The translations under genes were made by a program, and so were the position numbers. The notes under the pieces are model-generated. The model did not search any database. It saw nothing but the letters and a program-made list of their open reading frames with translations, and had not been told where the DNA came from. A stretch of DNA of 64,000 nt from Enterococcus pallens ATCC BAA-351 (lineage in GTDB: Bacteria; Bacillota; Bacilli; Lactobacillales; Enterococcaceae), in NCBI RefSeq assembly GCF_000407485.1, contig NZ_ASWD01000002.1, positions 62,001 to 126,000 of the forward strand, written 5' to 3'. Positions 56,023 to 64,000 of this stretch are shown one piece after another (within the stretch, counting starts at the first letter, position 1; every line of letters starts with the position of its first letter).

Positions 56023-58080
56023 TTAGTTCTCTTTAATCTCTTTAATGAACAGTGAACTGAGTAATTGATACACTAGCTCATGATTACCAAACTTATAAAT
56101 CTCAGTGTTCAAATCGCTCTCAATAACAGAACTGCTGATTTTTCCCAGCAAGCCTTTTTGCGCTTCCAGCAACGGGTCAGGTGCTAACAGCAGCAATACC
56201 CGAGTCAACTTGATACTCTTTTTATCCATACCCAAAATCGAGAAGGCCTTATCCAAATCATAAATAGCAAAATACGGCTCCAATACATGCTTGTTGGCAC
56301 TATGGAACAGGGCAAAGTTGGTATTTGGAACCCCAATTGGCGCAACAATATAGCGGTCAATTACCTTTTGTGTAACATACTCAGCATTGGTCACTACTGA
56401 ACCTTCCAGTTCGCCAATCACCTTTTCCAAAGTTAACTCAATCGTTTCTTCTGCCGCGAATGGCCGCACCTCAAGCTGATTCAATAAATGATTGGCCGTA
56501 CGCATCGTTTCATAAAGATTATTGAAATCTTCCCCGGGCTCTTGAACAGTCTCTTCAACTACCATGCGTTCCGTCTCCGGCCGCACGTCATGGATATACG
56601 TCCGCAGCTCTTGGATTTCTTCATCCAAGAGCAGTGGTGAAATTACTTTATACGGCAGCGTAAATTCTGGTAAAAAGACCGTAGCCAGAATCAGGTCATA
56701 CTGTTTGAAATTCAACCGATTCATCTCAGAAATCTTTGCGACTTGAATTTGTTGAATTTCCGGCATGTATTTCTTGATGCGACTCTCTAAAATTCGAGCG
56801 GTTCCAATCCCGCTGGAACACAGGACTAAAACAAACAATCCTTTGCTGGAGGGATTGCGCTCCAGAGAAGTGGCAAAGTGAATGACGACATAGCCCAGCT
56901 CATCGTGGGTAAACTGATGATTGGGAAAAATGACTGCCAGCTGATTGGTTACGGCTTGCGTCAACGTACTATATTTTTCCTGAATTTTTTGCAGCAGCGG
57001 ATTTACCATATTCGGCAATACCGTCATACTTCTTTTTAAAGCCGCTGACATATGAGTAAGCAAATCATTAAACAATTGCTCATCTTTACGAAACTCTAGA
57101 CCACTGTCCTCTGAAACTAGGCGAATGAGTTCCTTAATCTGATAGGACAGCTCCACATCAAAATGATCAATAAAAATATTTTGCGGCTTCTTGTAATTAA
57201 TACCTTCCAGCTGATAAGCAAAAAAGCGAACCTCCTGTGCCGGAATCGAATGCCCGCAATAAGTAGCCACCTTGATCATAATCTGACTGGCAATCTGCAT
57301 GCTTTCTGGCTTCGGACTGCTGTCCTGCTCTTCTTCCACAAACTTACCTTGACGAATCCGGTCAACCGACAGAGCCAGCAAAATCAGAATTCGCTGTAAC
57401 TGATTGTCGGTAACTTCCTTTAGCGAATACTGTGGTATATGGTAAAGAATATCTCTAGCTAAATACAAGCCTTGCGGAGATAGCTGCTTTAAGAAAAAAT
57501 TGTCTGTCTCAGCTTCAGTAGTCTCTTCATTTAACTGATCAATGAATTGAAAAAATTCATATTCATTCACTCCGTTAAAAATTAGATTTCCCAAAATTTG
57601 CCGCTTTTCTTTTTCTCGGCCGGAAATTTTTATTCCTCGACCCTTTAATCGCAGCAGCTGCAGACGATAGTCCTCCAAGCTTTGCTCAATCGCCTGTAAA
57701 TCAGAAACAATCGTTGATGGACTGACCTGAAAATCAATTGACAACCCTTCAATCGTCTCCTCTTCATCCAGCATCAGCAAATTAGTAACAATTGCACTTT
57801 GCCGTTGCACATTATCGGTAAACAGCTCTTCTTTATTTTCCTCCAGCTGATCCCTCAGCTTATCAAGATTAATACTCTCACCAACGATTCGATATCCCTC
57901 GCCGCGAGGTTTGATAATTTGAACATCTAAAGGCTTGATAGTTTTTTCTATACTGGAAATTTCACGATAAATCGTACGCTTGCTAACGTTTAGCTCATGC
58001 TGAAGCTGATCCAGCTGAACCCCAGCTGGGTAAGCCAACAAAAGAGCTAAAATCTTTTTTTCTCGAACCGAAAAGTACAC
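56023..58080 (-). CDS. mtlR: Mannitol operon activator MtlR
   Basis: MtlR is a PTS-regulated transcription activator. The 685 residues hold two N-terminal helix-turn-helix domains (SVREKKILALLLAYP..., KRTIYREISSIE; second around 85-160), two PRD domains (about 185-400), a IIB-like domain (LVLCSSGIGTARILESR) and a C-terminal fructose/mannitol-type IIA-like domain (about 540-685). The start is GTG at 58078-58080, 5 bases after GGAGGAGG; the TTG opening the longer frame lies within that site. In Bacillus, phosphorylation at PRD2 activates and at the IIB and IIA domains inhibits. Confidence 0.95.
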   Translation of the reverse strand: MYFSVREKKILALLLAYPAGVQLDQLQHELNVSKRTIYREISSIEKTIKPLDVQIIKPRGEGYRIVGESINLDKLRDQLEENKEELFTDNVQRQSAIVTNLLMLDEEETIEGLSIDFQVSPSTIVSDLQAIEQSLEDYRLQLLRLKGRGIKISGREKEKRQILGNLIFNGVNEYEFFQFIDQLNEETTEAETDNFFLKQLSPQGLYLARDILYHIPQYSLKEVTDNQLQRILILLALSVDRIRQGKFVEEEQDSSPKPESMQIASQIMIKVATYCGHSIPAQEVRFFAYQLEGINYKKPQNIFIDHFDVELSYQIKELIRLVSEDSGLEFRKDEQLFNDLLTHMSAALKRSMTVLPNMVNPLLQKIQEKYSTLTQAVTNQLAVIFPNHQFTHDELGYVVIHFATSLERNPSSKGLFVLVLCSSGIGTARILESRIKKYMPEIQQIQVAKISEMNRLNFKQYDLILATVFLPEFTLPYKVISPLLLDEEIQELRTYIHDVRPETERMVVEETVQEPGEDFNNLYETMRTANHLLNQLEVRPFAAEETIELTLEKVIGELEGSVVTNAEYVTQKVIDRYIVAPIGVPNTNFALFHSANKHVLEPYFAIYDLDKAFSILGMDKKSIKLTRVLLLLAPDPLLEAQKGLLGKISSSVIESDLNTEIYKFGNHELVYQLLSSLFIKEIKEN

Positions 58081-58109
58081 GAGTACCTCCTCCAAATAGT
58101 AAAAGGGTA

Positions 58110-58133
58110 AAAGCAGTGAATACTCACTGCTTT
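58110..58133 (-). terminator. Hairpin between mtlA and mtlR
   Basis: A perfect 10-bp stem (AAAGCAGTGA/TCACTGCTTT) with a 4-base loop lies in the 80-base mtlA-mtlR gap. The downstream tail is only weakly T-rich, so it may set the ratio of permease to regulator rather than stop all transcription. Confidence 0.6.
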
Positions 58134-58160
58134 AAGGGTAATACGATTCTGCAAAAAAGA

Positions 58161-59921
58161 CTACTTATTTTTTAACTGAGCGACAATTTTATCATATTTT
58201 TCTGAGGTTACCATATCAGCTACCGGTACGTGAACAGCGCTTGGTGCTTGCTGCTCCGCGTTCACTGTTTCTGTTTTAACCGTAACGATCATAGCTGAAG
58301 GCTCATCCTTCAATTCTTGGATCATTGCTACAGTTACTGGCAAGCTGACACCATGCTCTTTTAAGACCTTCTTCATGACAGTTGCGCCCATATTGGCTGA
58401 GCCTTTTCCTTTTTCATACGCAAAGACGATGTGGTCTACTCTGTCGTAATCGGCAACACCTTCAACGACATCGTCACTCAACTTTTTTCCATCATTACCT
58501 GCTGCTGGACCATCAGATAAACGTTCAACGATTTCATCATAACGTGGTGAATTCATGAAGTTCTCTACTTGGACAAAGGTTGCGCTCGGCGCTTTTTGAC
58601 TTGCACGATCATACAATTCTTCTTGCGTTACGACTAAAGCATTTGGATCATCAGACAAATTATTAATCGCTGAATTTGATACTGGAATATTAATTCCTGC
58701 TTTTTTCACTTTGTCTCGTAATACAGAAGCACCCATTGCACTTGAACCCATACCTGCGTCACAAGCGAAGATGATTTTGTTTACATTACCGAACATTTCT
58801 TGGTTGCCGCCTTGAACAGCTGCTTGACCTTTACTTGCAGATTTTGCTTCTTGAACAGCTGCTTGAGTTGCTGCTAAATCATCTTCTTCACTGTTATCCG
58901 CTTTAATGATAACCATAGCAATCAAGAATGAAACAGCTGCACCAACGATAACCCCTGCAATAACAGCGAGCATACTATCTGGTGGTGTCATTGCCAGGAT
59001 TGCAATGATTGATCCTGGTGAAGCCGCTGCTCGTAAACCAGCACCTAGTAATTGGAAGGTGAAGGTTCCAGCAATACCGCCGCCCATAACTGCTAGGAAC
59101 AACAATGGTTTCATCATTACATATGGGAAGTAAATCTCATGGATACCACCCAAGAATTGAATAATAATCGCACCTGGTGCAGAAGATTTCGCTGAACCTT
59201 TGCCAAATAGGGTGAAGGCTAACAACACACCTAAACCTGGCCCAGGGTTTGCTTCAAGTAAGAATAGAATTGATTTTCCAGCTTCTGCTGCTTGATCTGC
59301 CCCTAGAGGTGTTAAGATTCCGTGGTTAATTGCATTGTTCAAGAATAGAATCTTCGCTGGCTCAATAAAGATATTTGCTAATGGCAATAGACGCATGTTA
59401 ATGATTGCTTCAACACCTGCAGCCATTAAATTTGTTAGTGAGCCTACTACTGGACCAATCGCGTAAAAACCGACAACCGCTAAAGCAAAACCGATTAAAC
59501 CAGACGAGAAGTTGTTAACCAGCATTTCAAAACCGGCTTTAATTTTTGTTTGAAATACGTCATCAAATTTCTTAATACACCAACCGCCAAGAGGTCCCAT
59601 AATCATCGCTCCAATAAACATCGGAACTTCTGATCCTACAATAACCCCCATCGCTGCAATTGCCCCAACAACCGCACCACGTTGACCATGTACCATGCTA
59701 CCACCTGTGTAAGCAATCAATAATGGCAATAAGAAAGTAAGCATCGGACTAACGAGTGTCGCTAACTGCTCATTTGGGAAATACCCCGCTTCAATAAATA
59801 GTGCTGTAATAACACCCCAGGCAATAAAGGCCCCGATGTTTGGCATAACCATCCCTGACAAGTGGCTGCCTAGTCGCTGGACTTTTGCTTTCAGTCCGCT
59901 TTTCTTTGCAGTAGTTTCCAT
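58161..59921 (-). CDS. mtlA: Mannitol PTS permease EIICB with an additional degenerate IIB domain
   Basis: MtlA imports and phosphorylates mannitol. The 586 residues comprise the IIC membrane domain (about 15-345, with GGIHEIYFPYV), a IIB domain with phosphocysteine Cys387 in IIFACDAGMGSSAMGAS, and a second IIB-like domain (about 490-586) reading IVFAYEKGKGSANMGAT, in which Tyr502 replaces the cysteine. The usual IICB is about 470 residues, so the extra hundred residues are a duplication. The ATG at 59921 follows AAGGAGG by 8 bases. It is the first operon gene, behind an MtlR box and cre. Confidence 0.95.
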   Translation of the reverse strand: METTAKKSGLKAKVQRLGSHLSGMVMPNIGAFIAWGVITALFIEAGYFPNEQLATLVSPMLTFLLPLLIAYTGGSMVHGQRGAVVGAIAAMGVIVGSEVPMFIGAMIMGPLGGWCIKKFDDVFQTKIKAGFEMLVNNFSSGLIGFALAVVGFYAIGPVVGSLTNLMAAGVEAIINMRLLPLANIFIEPAKILFLNNAINHGILTPLGADQAAEAGKSILFLLEANPGPGLGVLLAFTLFGKGSAKSSAPGAIIIQFLGGIHEIYFPYVMMKPLLFLAVMGGGIAGTFTFQLLGAGLRAAASPGSIIAILAMTPPDSMLAVIAGVIVGAAVSFLIAMVIIKADNSEEDDLAATQAAVQEAKSASKGQAAVQGGNQEMFGNVNKIIFACDAGMGSSAMGASVLRDKVKKAGINIPVSNSAINNLSDDPNALVVTQEELYDRASQKAPSATFVQVENFMNSPRYDEIVERLSDGPAAGNDGKKLSDDVVEGVADYDRVDHIVFAYEKGKGSANMGATVMKKVLKEHGVSLPVTVAMIQELKDEPSAMIVTVKTETVNAEQQAPSAVHVPVADMVTSEKYDKIVAQLKNK

Positions 59922-59954
59922 TTTCATTTCCTCCTTCAAAATAATAAAATAGAA

Positions 59955-59968
59955 TGATTTCGTTTACA
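59955..59968 (-). promoter_or_regulatory. cre (CcpA) site of the mannitol operon
   Basis: On the minus strand TGTAAACGAAATCA matches the cre consensus at 13 of 14 positions. It lies just downstream of the -10, suited to repression. Confidence 0.8.
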
Positions 59969-59973
59969 TGTAT

Positions 59974-60003
59974 ATTGTAGCCTGTATCAGTAAGTGCTTT
60001 CAA
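59974..60003 (-). promoter_or_regulatory. Promoter of the mannitol operon
   Basis: On the minus strand TTGAAA and TACAAT are spaced 18 bases, as expected for a promoter that needs an activator. Confidence 0.75.
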
Positions 60004-60021
60004 TTAATAGTAAATAGAGCT

Positions 60022-60043
60022 TTGGCACAGAACTTTGTGCCAA
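60022..60043. promoter_or_regulatory. MtlR operator
   Basis: TTGGCACA-N6-TGTGCCAA is a perfect inverted repeat resembling the Bacillus/Geobacillus MtlR box (TTGNCACA...TGTGNCAA). It is 18 bases upstream of the -35. A second TGACA-GAT-TGTCA palindrome at 60063-60075 may also take part. Confidence 0.8.
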
Positions 60044-60202
60044 CTTTGTCAGGCACAATTTTTGACAGATTGTCATAACTGTTTATATTTGACTTGAATA
60101 AAGCTAATATATAAATCTTTAGGTTGTTAACGTCATAAAATTGATCCTGTGACAGATCATCGCCTCTTATTGAATAAATTGGGCACTTTTCAGTAAAGCA
60201 GC

Positions 60203-60391
60203 CTATTCTGTTTTGTGATCATTCATAGAAGACGCAATTGCTAGTTTCTTTTCATCAGATAAATTATTTATGGGGATTGGTTTGGCATCTGATAATTCAG
60301 CAGCATTTATGTACATTTGAGTAAACAAAAAACTGACTGCAATAGCCAGTTTATCTACTAAATCTTGACTTAAATCCTCGTTTGACAACAT
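60203..60391 (-). CDS. Possible small protein downstream of the DUF956 gene
   Basis: A 62-codon frame starts inside the 3' end of the DUF956 gene. Its composition is protein-like, with a short hydrophobic stretch (LVDKLAIAVSFLFTQMY) and an acidic/polar tail, but it lacks a good ribosome site and no family is recognised. It could be a coupled small protein or chance. Confidence 0.3.
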   Translation of the reverse strand: MLSNEDLSQDLVDKLAIAVSFLFTQMYINAAELSDAKPIPINNLSDEKKLAIASSMNDHKTE

Positions 60392-60722
60392 CCCAAAAGC
60401 TTAAGGATTGCACCATGTGATTTGGATCAACATACTCGCGAATTGCCCGTAAAACTCTTTTAGGTTCCTTTGAAGAGAAAGTAAAGGTTCCATTCTTCTT
60501 AGTTTGAATGGCATAACGAGGAATCCATTTTCCTTTGAACATTACAGAAGCAATTACTTGATCTACTTCCTCCCAAGGAATTTGAATGAATTTGCGTGCA
60601 TCACGATCATTGAAAAATTCGAACCCTTTATCACCAATCATAATTTTCCCATAATCGGTCATTCCCATATGAGAAGTGGCATTCATGACTAAGTCAACTT
60701 GGGTGTTGATTGATTGAACCAT
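60351..60722 (-). CDS. manO: DUF956 family protein (ManO)
   Basis: ManO-type proteins are encoded at the end of mannose PTS operons in lactobacilli and enterococci and have been reported to affect operon control. The sequence SHMGMTDYGKIMIGDKGFEF and FIQIPWEEVDQV is the family core. The ATG at 60722 follows GGAG by 8 bases and gives 123 residues, the usual length; an ATG at 60758 is less well placed. A terminator-like hairpin separates it from manZ, so it is probably expressed by read-through. Confidence 0.88.
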   Translation of the reverse strand: MVQSINTQVDLVMNATSHMGMTDYGKIMIGDKGFEFFNDRDARKFIQIPWEEVDQVIASVMFKGKWIPRYAIQTKKNGTFTFSSKEPKRVLRAIREYVDPNHMVQSLSFWDVVKRGFKSRFSR

Positions 60723-60791
60723 TTGCTTTGCTCCATCTCCTTTTATTTCACTAGTCATTATACTGTTTTTTAGCCTTTTAAGCAAAAGACA

Positions 60792-60820
60792 TAAAAAGCC
60801 CAGGCATCACTGCCCAGGCT
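60792..60820 (-). terminator. Terminator-like hairpin between manZ and manO
   Basis: On the minus strand AGCCTGGGCA-GTGA-TGCCTGGGCT forms a 10-pair stem (two G-U pairs) followed by TTTTTA. Confidence 0.8.
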
Positions 60821-60828
60821 AGTTTTTC

Positions 60829-61740
60829 TTACATCAATCCTACTAAGTGAGCAAGGATACCCACTACGAATAAACCAAGAATGATAAAAATTGGTGAAAC
60901 TTTTTTCTTAAGCAACCACATACATAGAAGTGTTAATCCTAAGCCAGCTAATCCTGGAATTAAGCTGTCTAAATTGTCTTGTAGTGTTGTTACTTTAACA
61001 TCGCTTAATGAAAGACCTGCTGCTTGTTGCTCTAATGCTGATTTGATTCCTGCAGCACCTGATGGCAAGCTACCCCAGTCGATATAAGCGCCTTTGTCCA
61101 ATTGTACTTCAGATACTGTTGGTTTGAAGCCAACGGATACCCAGCGGTTAACCAATGATCCTAGGATGAACATCCCCAAAATTGAAGCACCTTTTGTAAT
61201 ATCTTGCAATAATCCACCAGATAAGTCATCAGTAATTTTAGAACCAGCCCTGTAGCCAAATTCTTGAGTATACCACATAAATGCCATACGAATTACGTTC
61301 CAACCAACAAAGTAGATGATTGGTCCTAAGATATTTCCAGCTAATGCTAAAGAAGCAGCTAGCGCTCCAAGAATCGGTTTAACTGTGAACCAGAAAACTG
61401 GATCTCCAATACCAGCTAAAGGTCCCATCATACCGACCTTAACCCCTTGAATTGCTACATCATCTACAGGAGCGCCATTCGCACGTTCTTCTTCAAGTGC
61501 TAATGTTACACCGATAATTGGTGAAGCTACATATGGATGTGTATTAAAGAATTCCAAGTGACGTGTCAATGCTGCGGCACGATCTTCTTTATTAGGATAT
61601 AATTTCTTGATTGCTGGGATCATTGAGAATGCCCAACCACCATTTTGCATACGTTCATAGTTCCAAGAACCCTGAATAAAGGTTGAACGCAACCAAACGG
61701 AAATACGATCTTTTTTCGTTAATTTCAATTGCTCTGCCAT
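60829..61740 (-). CDS. manZ: Mannose-type PTS EIID component
   Basis: IID is one of the two membrane subunits of the mannose/glucose permease. The 303-residue protein has the family start LTKKDRISVWLRSTFIQGSWNYERMQ, the GGWAFSMIPAIKKLYP segment and C-terminal membrane helices. It is the fourth component gene of the operon, 18 bases after manY. IIC-IID of this family are also receptors for class IIa bacteriocins. Confidence 0.97.
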   Translation of the reverse strand: MAEQLKLTKKDRISVWLRSTFIQGSWNYERMQNGGWAFSMIPAIKKLYPNKEDRAAALTRHLEFFNTHPYVASPIIGVTLALEEERANGAPVDDVAIQGVKVGMMGPLAGIGDPVFWFTVKPILGALAASLALAGNILGPIIYFVGWNVIRMAFMWYTQEFGYRAGSKITDDLSGGLLQDITKGASILGMFILGSLVNRWVSVGFKPTVSEVQLDKGAYIDWGSLPSGAAGIKSALEQQAAGLSLSDVKVTTLQDNLDSLIPGLAGLGLTLLCMWLLKKKVSPIFIILGLFVVGILAHLVGLM

Positions 61741-61758
61741 TTCGTGTTAGCTCCTTTC

Positions 61759-62568
61759 TTAATAGTTATCAATGATATCGCCTAGTGGGTCACCAGTGTT
61801 AGAACCGCCGCCGTTACCTGAACCGCCACCTTGTTTAGAAAGGGCCAAGTAAATAAGAGCAAGAGATACACCGATTGCACCAAGACCAATAAGAGTAATT
61901 TGTGAAATAGTTGCCAATACAAATCCGATTGCAAAGAATGGCCATACTTCTCTTGTAGCCATCATGTTGATAACCATTGCATAACCAACAGCCACTACCA
62001 TGCCACCGCCGATTGCTAAGCCATCTGTTAACCAAACAGGCATAGATTCTAACAATCCACGTACCGGACCTTCTCCAATAGCTAAAATTAGGACAGCAGG
62101 GATTGCGATACGAACCCCTTGCATAGCAATTGCAATAATGTGCCATAACTCAACTTTTTTGATATTGCCTTCTTTTGCAGCAGCATCCATAAAGTGAACG
62201 AAAGCTGTCGCAATTGTACGACAAATGATTGTTAACAATAGACCTGCAACTGCTAGAGGAACTGCGATAGCGATCGCTGAAGATACTCCAGCTTGTCCTT
62301 GTCCACCAAGTACTAAGATAATTGCTGATGCAACAGATGCTAATGCAGCATCGGGTGCTACAGCGGCACCAATGTTCGCCCAACCAAGAGCGATCATTTG
62401 CAAGGTACCACCAAGAATAAGACATGGCAATAAGTTACCTGTAACTAAGCCGATTAACGTACAAGCGATTACTGGTTGGTGGAAATGGAATTCATCCAAG
62501 ATACCTTCCATACCAGCTAAGAATGCGACGATAACGACTAATATCATTTGAATAATGTTTAATTCCAT
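61759..62568 (-). CDS. manY: Mannose-type PTS EIIC component
   Basis: IIC forms the sugar-conducting core with IID. The 269-residue membrane protein has repeated hydrophobic helices, the EFHFHQPVIACTLIGLVTGN opening and the GGTLQMIALGWANIGAAVAPDAALAS stretch (split here across residues 52-77), typical of the sorbose/mannose class. The tail is Gly/Asn/Ser rich. It lies 33 bases after manX. An AGGAGG-like site (GGAGG) precedes the ATG. Confidence 0.97.
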   Translation of the reverse strand: MELNIIQMILVVIVAFLAGMEGILDEFHFHQPVIACTLIGLVTGNLLPCLILGGTLQMIALGWANIGAAVAPDAALASVASAIILVLGGQGQAGVSSAIAIAVPLAVAGLLLTIICRTIATAFVHFMDAAAKEGNIKKVELWHIIAIAMQGVRIAIPAVLILAIGEGPVRGLLESMPVWLTDGLAIGGGMVVAVGYAMVINMMATREVWPFFAIGFVLATISQITLIGLGAIGVSLALIYLALSKQGGGSGNGGGSNTGDPLGDIIDNY

Positions 62569-62601
62569 GATTATTAATCCTCCGTTTCTCTGATAAAATA
62601 A

Positions 62602-63576
62602 TTATTTTTGTTTGTTCAATTCTTCTTGCGCTTTTTTCATGATTTCGTCCATGTCGCCTTTTGAATCATTTGGCACTTTTCGAACATCGAAGTTTAAGCC
62701 AAGTTCTTTCAATTTTTTAAATGCATCTAGATCATCTTGACTGAAAGCTAAAACCTTATTTGGTTGAACTTTACCTGGTGAGTGAGCCATTGATCCTACA
62801 TTAATAGTATCCAATGGAACGCCTCCTTCAACTGCTCTAAGTGCATCTTGAGGATTTTCAAAAAGCAATAATGCGCGTTGTCCGCCAAAGTGTTGGTCGT
62901 CTTTTGCCAGTTCAATCATTTTATCAACTGGTACAACGTGAGCCTTCACACCTGGAGGAGCAGCTTGTTGGATTAATTTCTTACGAAGTTCATCCTTCGC
63001 CACAGTATCAGATACTACGATAATCCGTGTTGGTCCGGTAGTTTTAGTCCAGGCAGTTGCTACTTGTCCATGCAGCAAACGAGAATCAATACGTGCTAAA
63101 ACATACTTAAATGTTCCAGGAGCGCCAGCATTAGAAGGCTGTGCAGCAGCTGGAGCGGCAGCCGTTTCTGCTGGTTCCAACTCTTCAGGTCTTACTTTGA
63201 CCCCTTCTTTTGCAGTGCCCAAGATATGAGCAGCGATTTCGTGAGCAGTGTTCATTGAGAAACGAGAAGCATAAGCTTCAATCAACATTGGCAAGTTCAT
63301 ACCAGCAACGATTGCCCAAGTGTCTTTGTGTTCTTCAAACAAGCTATTGGCTTGGTTGAATGGTGTTCCACCCCAAAGATCGACTAAGAACAGCACTTCA
63401 TCCTGATTTTCGAAAGAAGCGATCGCATCTTTCATTTTTGCCTTAACGTCATCAGGACCTTCACTTGGCATTAATGTAACTGCTGCTACATTTTCTTGTT
63501 CTCCAAAGATCATTGCTCCGGATTGCAAGATACCATTAGCGAATTCACCATGACTGGCAATGATAATTCCTACCAT
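62602..63576 (-). CDS. manX: Mannose-type PTS EIIAB component
   Basis: This 324-residue cytoplasmic protein relays phosphate from HPr to the sugar. IIA (1-130) has His9 in IIASHGEFANG; an Ala/Pro-rich linker (about 131-155) joins it to IIB (about 156-320) with His169 in RIDSRLLHGQVATAW. It follows a separate IIB gene and precedes manY. This gene order, extra IIB-IIAB-IIC-IID-DUF956, matches the main glucose/mannose PTS operon of E. faecalis, which is driven by a sigma-54 promoter upstream of the IIB gene, beyond this window. Confidence 0.97.
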   Translation of the reverse strand: MVGIIIASHGEFANGILQSGAMIFGEQENVAAVTLMPSEGPDDVKAKMKDAIASFENQDEVLFLVDLWGGTPFNQANSLFEEHKDTWAIVAGMNLPMLIEAYASRFSMNTAHEIAAHILGTAKEGVKVRPEELEPAETAAAPAAAQPSNAGAPGTFKYVLARIDSRLLHGQVATAWTKTTGPTRIIVVSDTVAKDELRKKLIQQAAPPGVKAHVVPVDKMIELAKDDQHFGGQRALLLFENPQDALRAVEGGVPLDTINVGSMAHSPGKVQPNKVLAFSQDDLDAFKKLKELGLNFDVRKVPNDSKGDMDEIMKKAQEELNKQK

Positions 63577-63649
63577 CTTTTTACCTCCTACTATTATTGT
63601 TACAGTCTAAATAATATAAATAAGTTCTAAGAACCTGTAACCAGATTTT

Positions 63650-64000
63650 TTACGGCAGCATCTTTTCTTTTTGGATCTGCTGAATCAAATCATTCTTGCG
63701 ATCGGTTGGAACCTTACGTGTTTCTAGTTCTATCCCATACTCAGCAAGTTTTAAGAAACATTTGACATCGTCTTCATTTAAGGAAATAAAATTTGTTACC
63801 ATTTTCTTCCCCTCTAAAAATCGCATGCCTCCAATGTTGATTGACTTTAAACCAACACCCGATTCTACTATTTCTAAAACATCCTGTGGTGTAGCGAATA
63901 AGAGCATAACGCGCAGTTGATCAAATAATTGATCATGATAGATTTCAACCATTTTTTTCTTCGTAATAACATTGGATTTGATTCCTGGTGGAGCAGCTTG
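63650..64000 (-). CDS. Stand-alone mannose-type PTS EIIB, 5' end cut by window edge
   Basis: About 116 C-terminal residues are visible, and the frame stays open to the right edge of the window. The segment QAAPPGIKSNV and DQLRVMLLFATPQDVLEIVE line up with the IIB half of the next gene, manX (QAAPPGVKAHV, QRALLLFENPQDALRAVE), so it is a paralogous IIB domain. The histidine region lies outside. It is the first or an early gene of the operon, 73 bases upstream of manX. Free IIB copies of this kind are suspected to have a regulatory role. Confidence 0.9.
   Translation of the reverse strand, partial: QAAPPGIKSNVITKKKMVEIYHDQLFDQLRVMLLFATPQDVLEIVESGVGLKSINIGGMRFLEGKKMVTNFISLNEDDVKCFLKLAEYGIELETRKVPTDRKNDLIQQIQKEKMLP

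Noticed and set aside
60022-60043. Sigma-54 promoter (TTGGCAC-N5-TTTGT) upstream of mtlA
   Set aside because: The second element lacks the required GC of TTGCA/T, and the symmetric TTGGCACA/TGTGCCAA arms fit an MtlR box far better.

Overview
The window is a low-G+C Firmicute chromosome segment, almost certainly from Enterococcus or a close relative in the Lactobacillales. This rests on the walRKHIJ operon with both accessory membrane proteins, the HrcA/CIRCE groESL operon, the mtlA-mtlR-mtlF-mtlD order, the mannose-type IIB-IIAB-IIC-IID-DUF956 cluster, strong AGGAGG ribosome sites and several TTG or GTG starts. The species cannot be named from the window. The leuABCD operon is absent from some well-studied enterococci. 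I see no prophage, insertion sequence, CRISPR array or rRNA.

Layout. 0-6 kb: the 5' part of pncB, a small DUF1827-like gene, then apbE with a three-domain OYE/FMN_bind/FAD reductase. 6-9.7 kb: groESL under CIRCE, a CPBP membrane protease and an NAD(P)-binding protein. 9.7-17.4 kb: dhaKLM (PTS-dependent dihydroxyacetone kinase) and walR-walK-walH-walI-walJ. 17.6-22.1 kb: tRNA-Lys, DUF1836-degV, a YPKTG-anchored surface protein, and a divergent ECF S-component/TetR pair with two operators. 22.1-30.2 kb: a decayed coding region, a fused L-serine dehydratase with an ornithine-cyclodeaminase-family partner, and leuABCD behind a promoter, a 13-residue leader peptide ending in Leu-Leu-Leu and a terminator. 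30.3-38.6 kb: an HxlR/membrane-protein pair, a beta-glucoside PTS with 6-phospho-beta-glucosidase controlled by a divergent GntR, lepB, a flavoprotein disulfide-reductase relative and a MerR regulator. 38.6-45.5 kb: feoA-feoB plus a tiny Cys-rich membrane protein behind a Fur box, divergent from nrdH-nrdE-nrdF with paired NrdR boxes. 45.5-53.5 kb: MgtC, RsuA, a response regulator/kinase/ABC exporter operon and an unrecognised 338-residue protein. 53.5-64 kb: nagB with two NagR-like sites, the mannitol operon, and the mannose PTS operon, which runs off the right edge.

The common theme is fermentative sugar and electron-sink metabolism. There are three PTS uptake systems and a PTS-coupled dihydroxyacetone kinase. 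The flavinylated reductase is a likely NADH sink and has a good cre site upstream. Several promoters carry readable operators: CIRCE, cre, Fur, NrdR, a GntR spacer operator, a TetR pair, NagR-like sites and an MtlR box.

The most notable observations are: the reductase lacks the Arg and His that bind the substrate carboxylate in flavocytochrome c fumarate reductases; leucine attenuation is readable base by base; MtlA carries a second IIB domain without its phosphorylatable Cys; the nmrA-like gene's ribosome site is buried inside a terminator hairpin; and a TetR-type switch, not a riboswitch, appears to control an ECF vitamin transporter.
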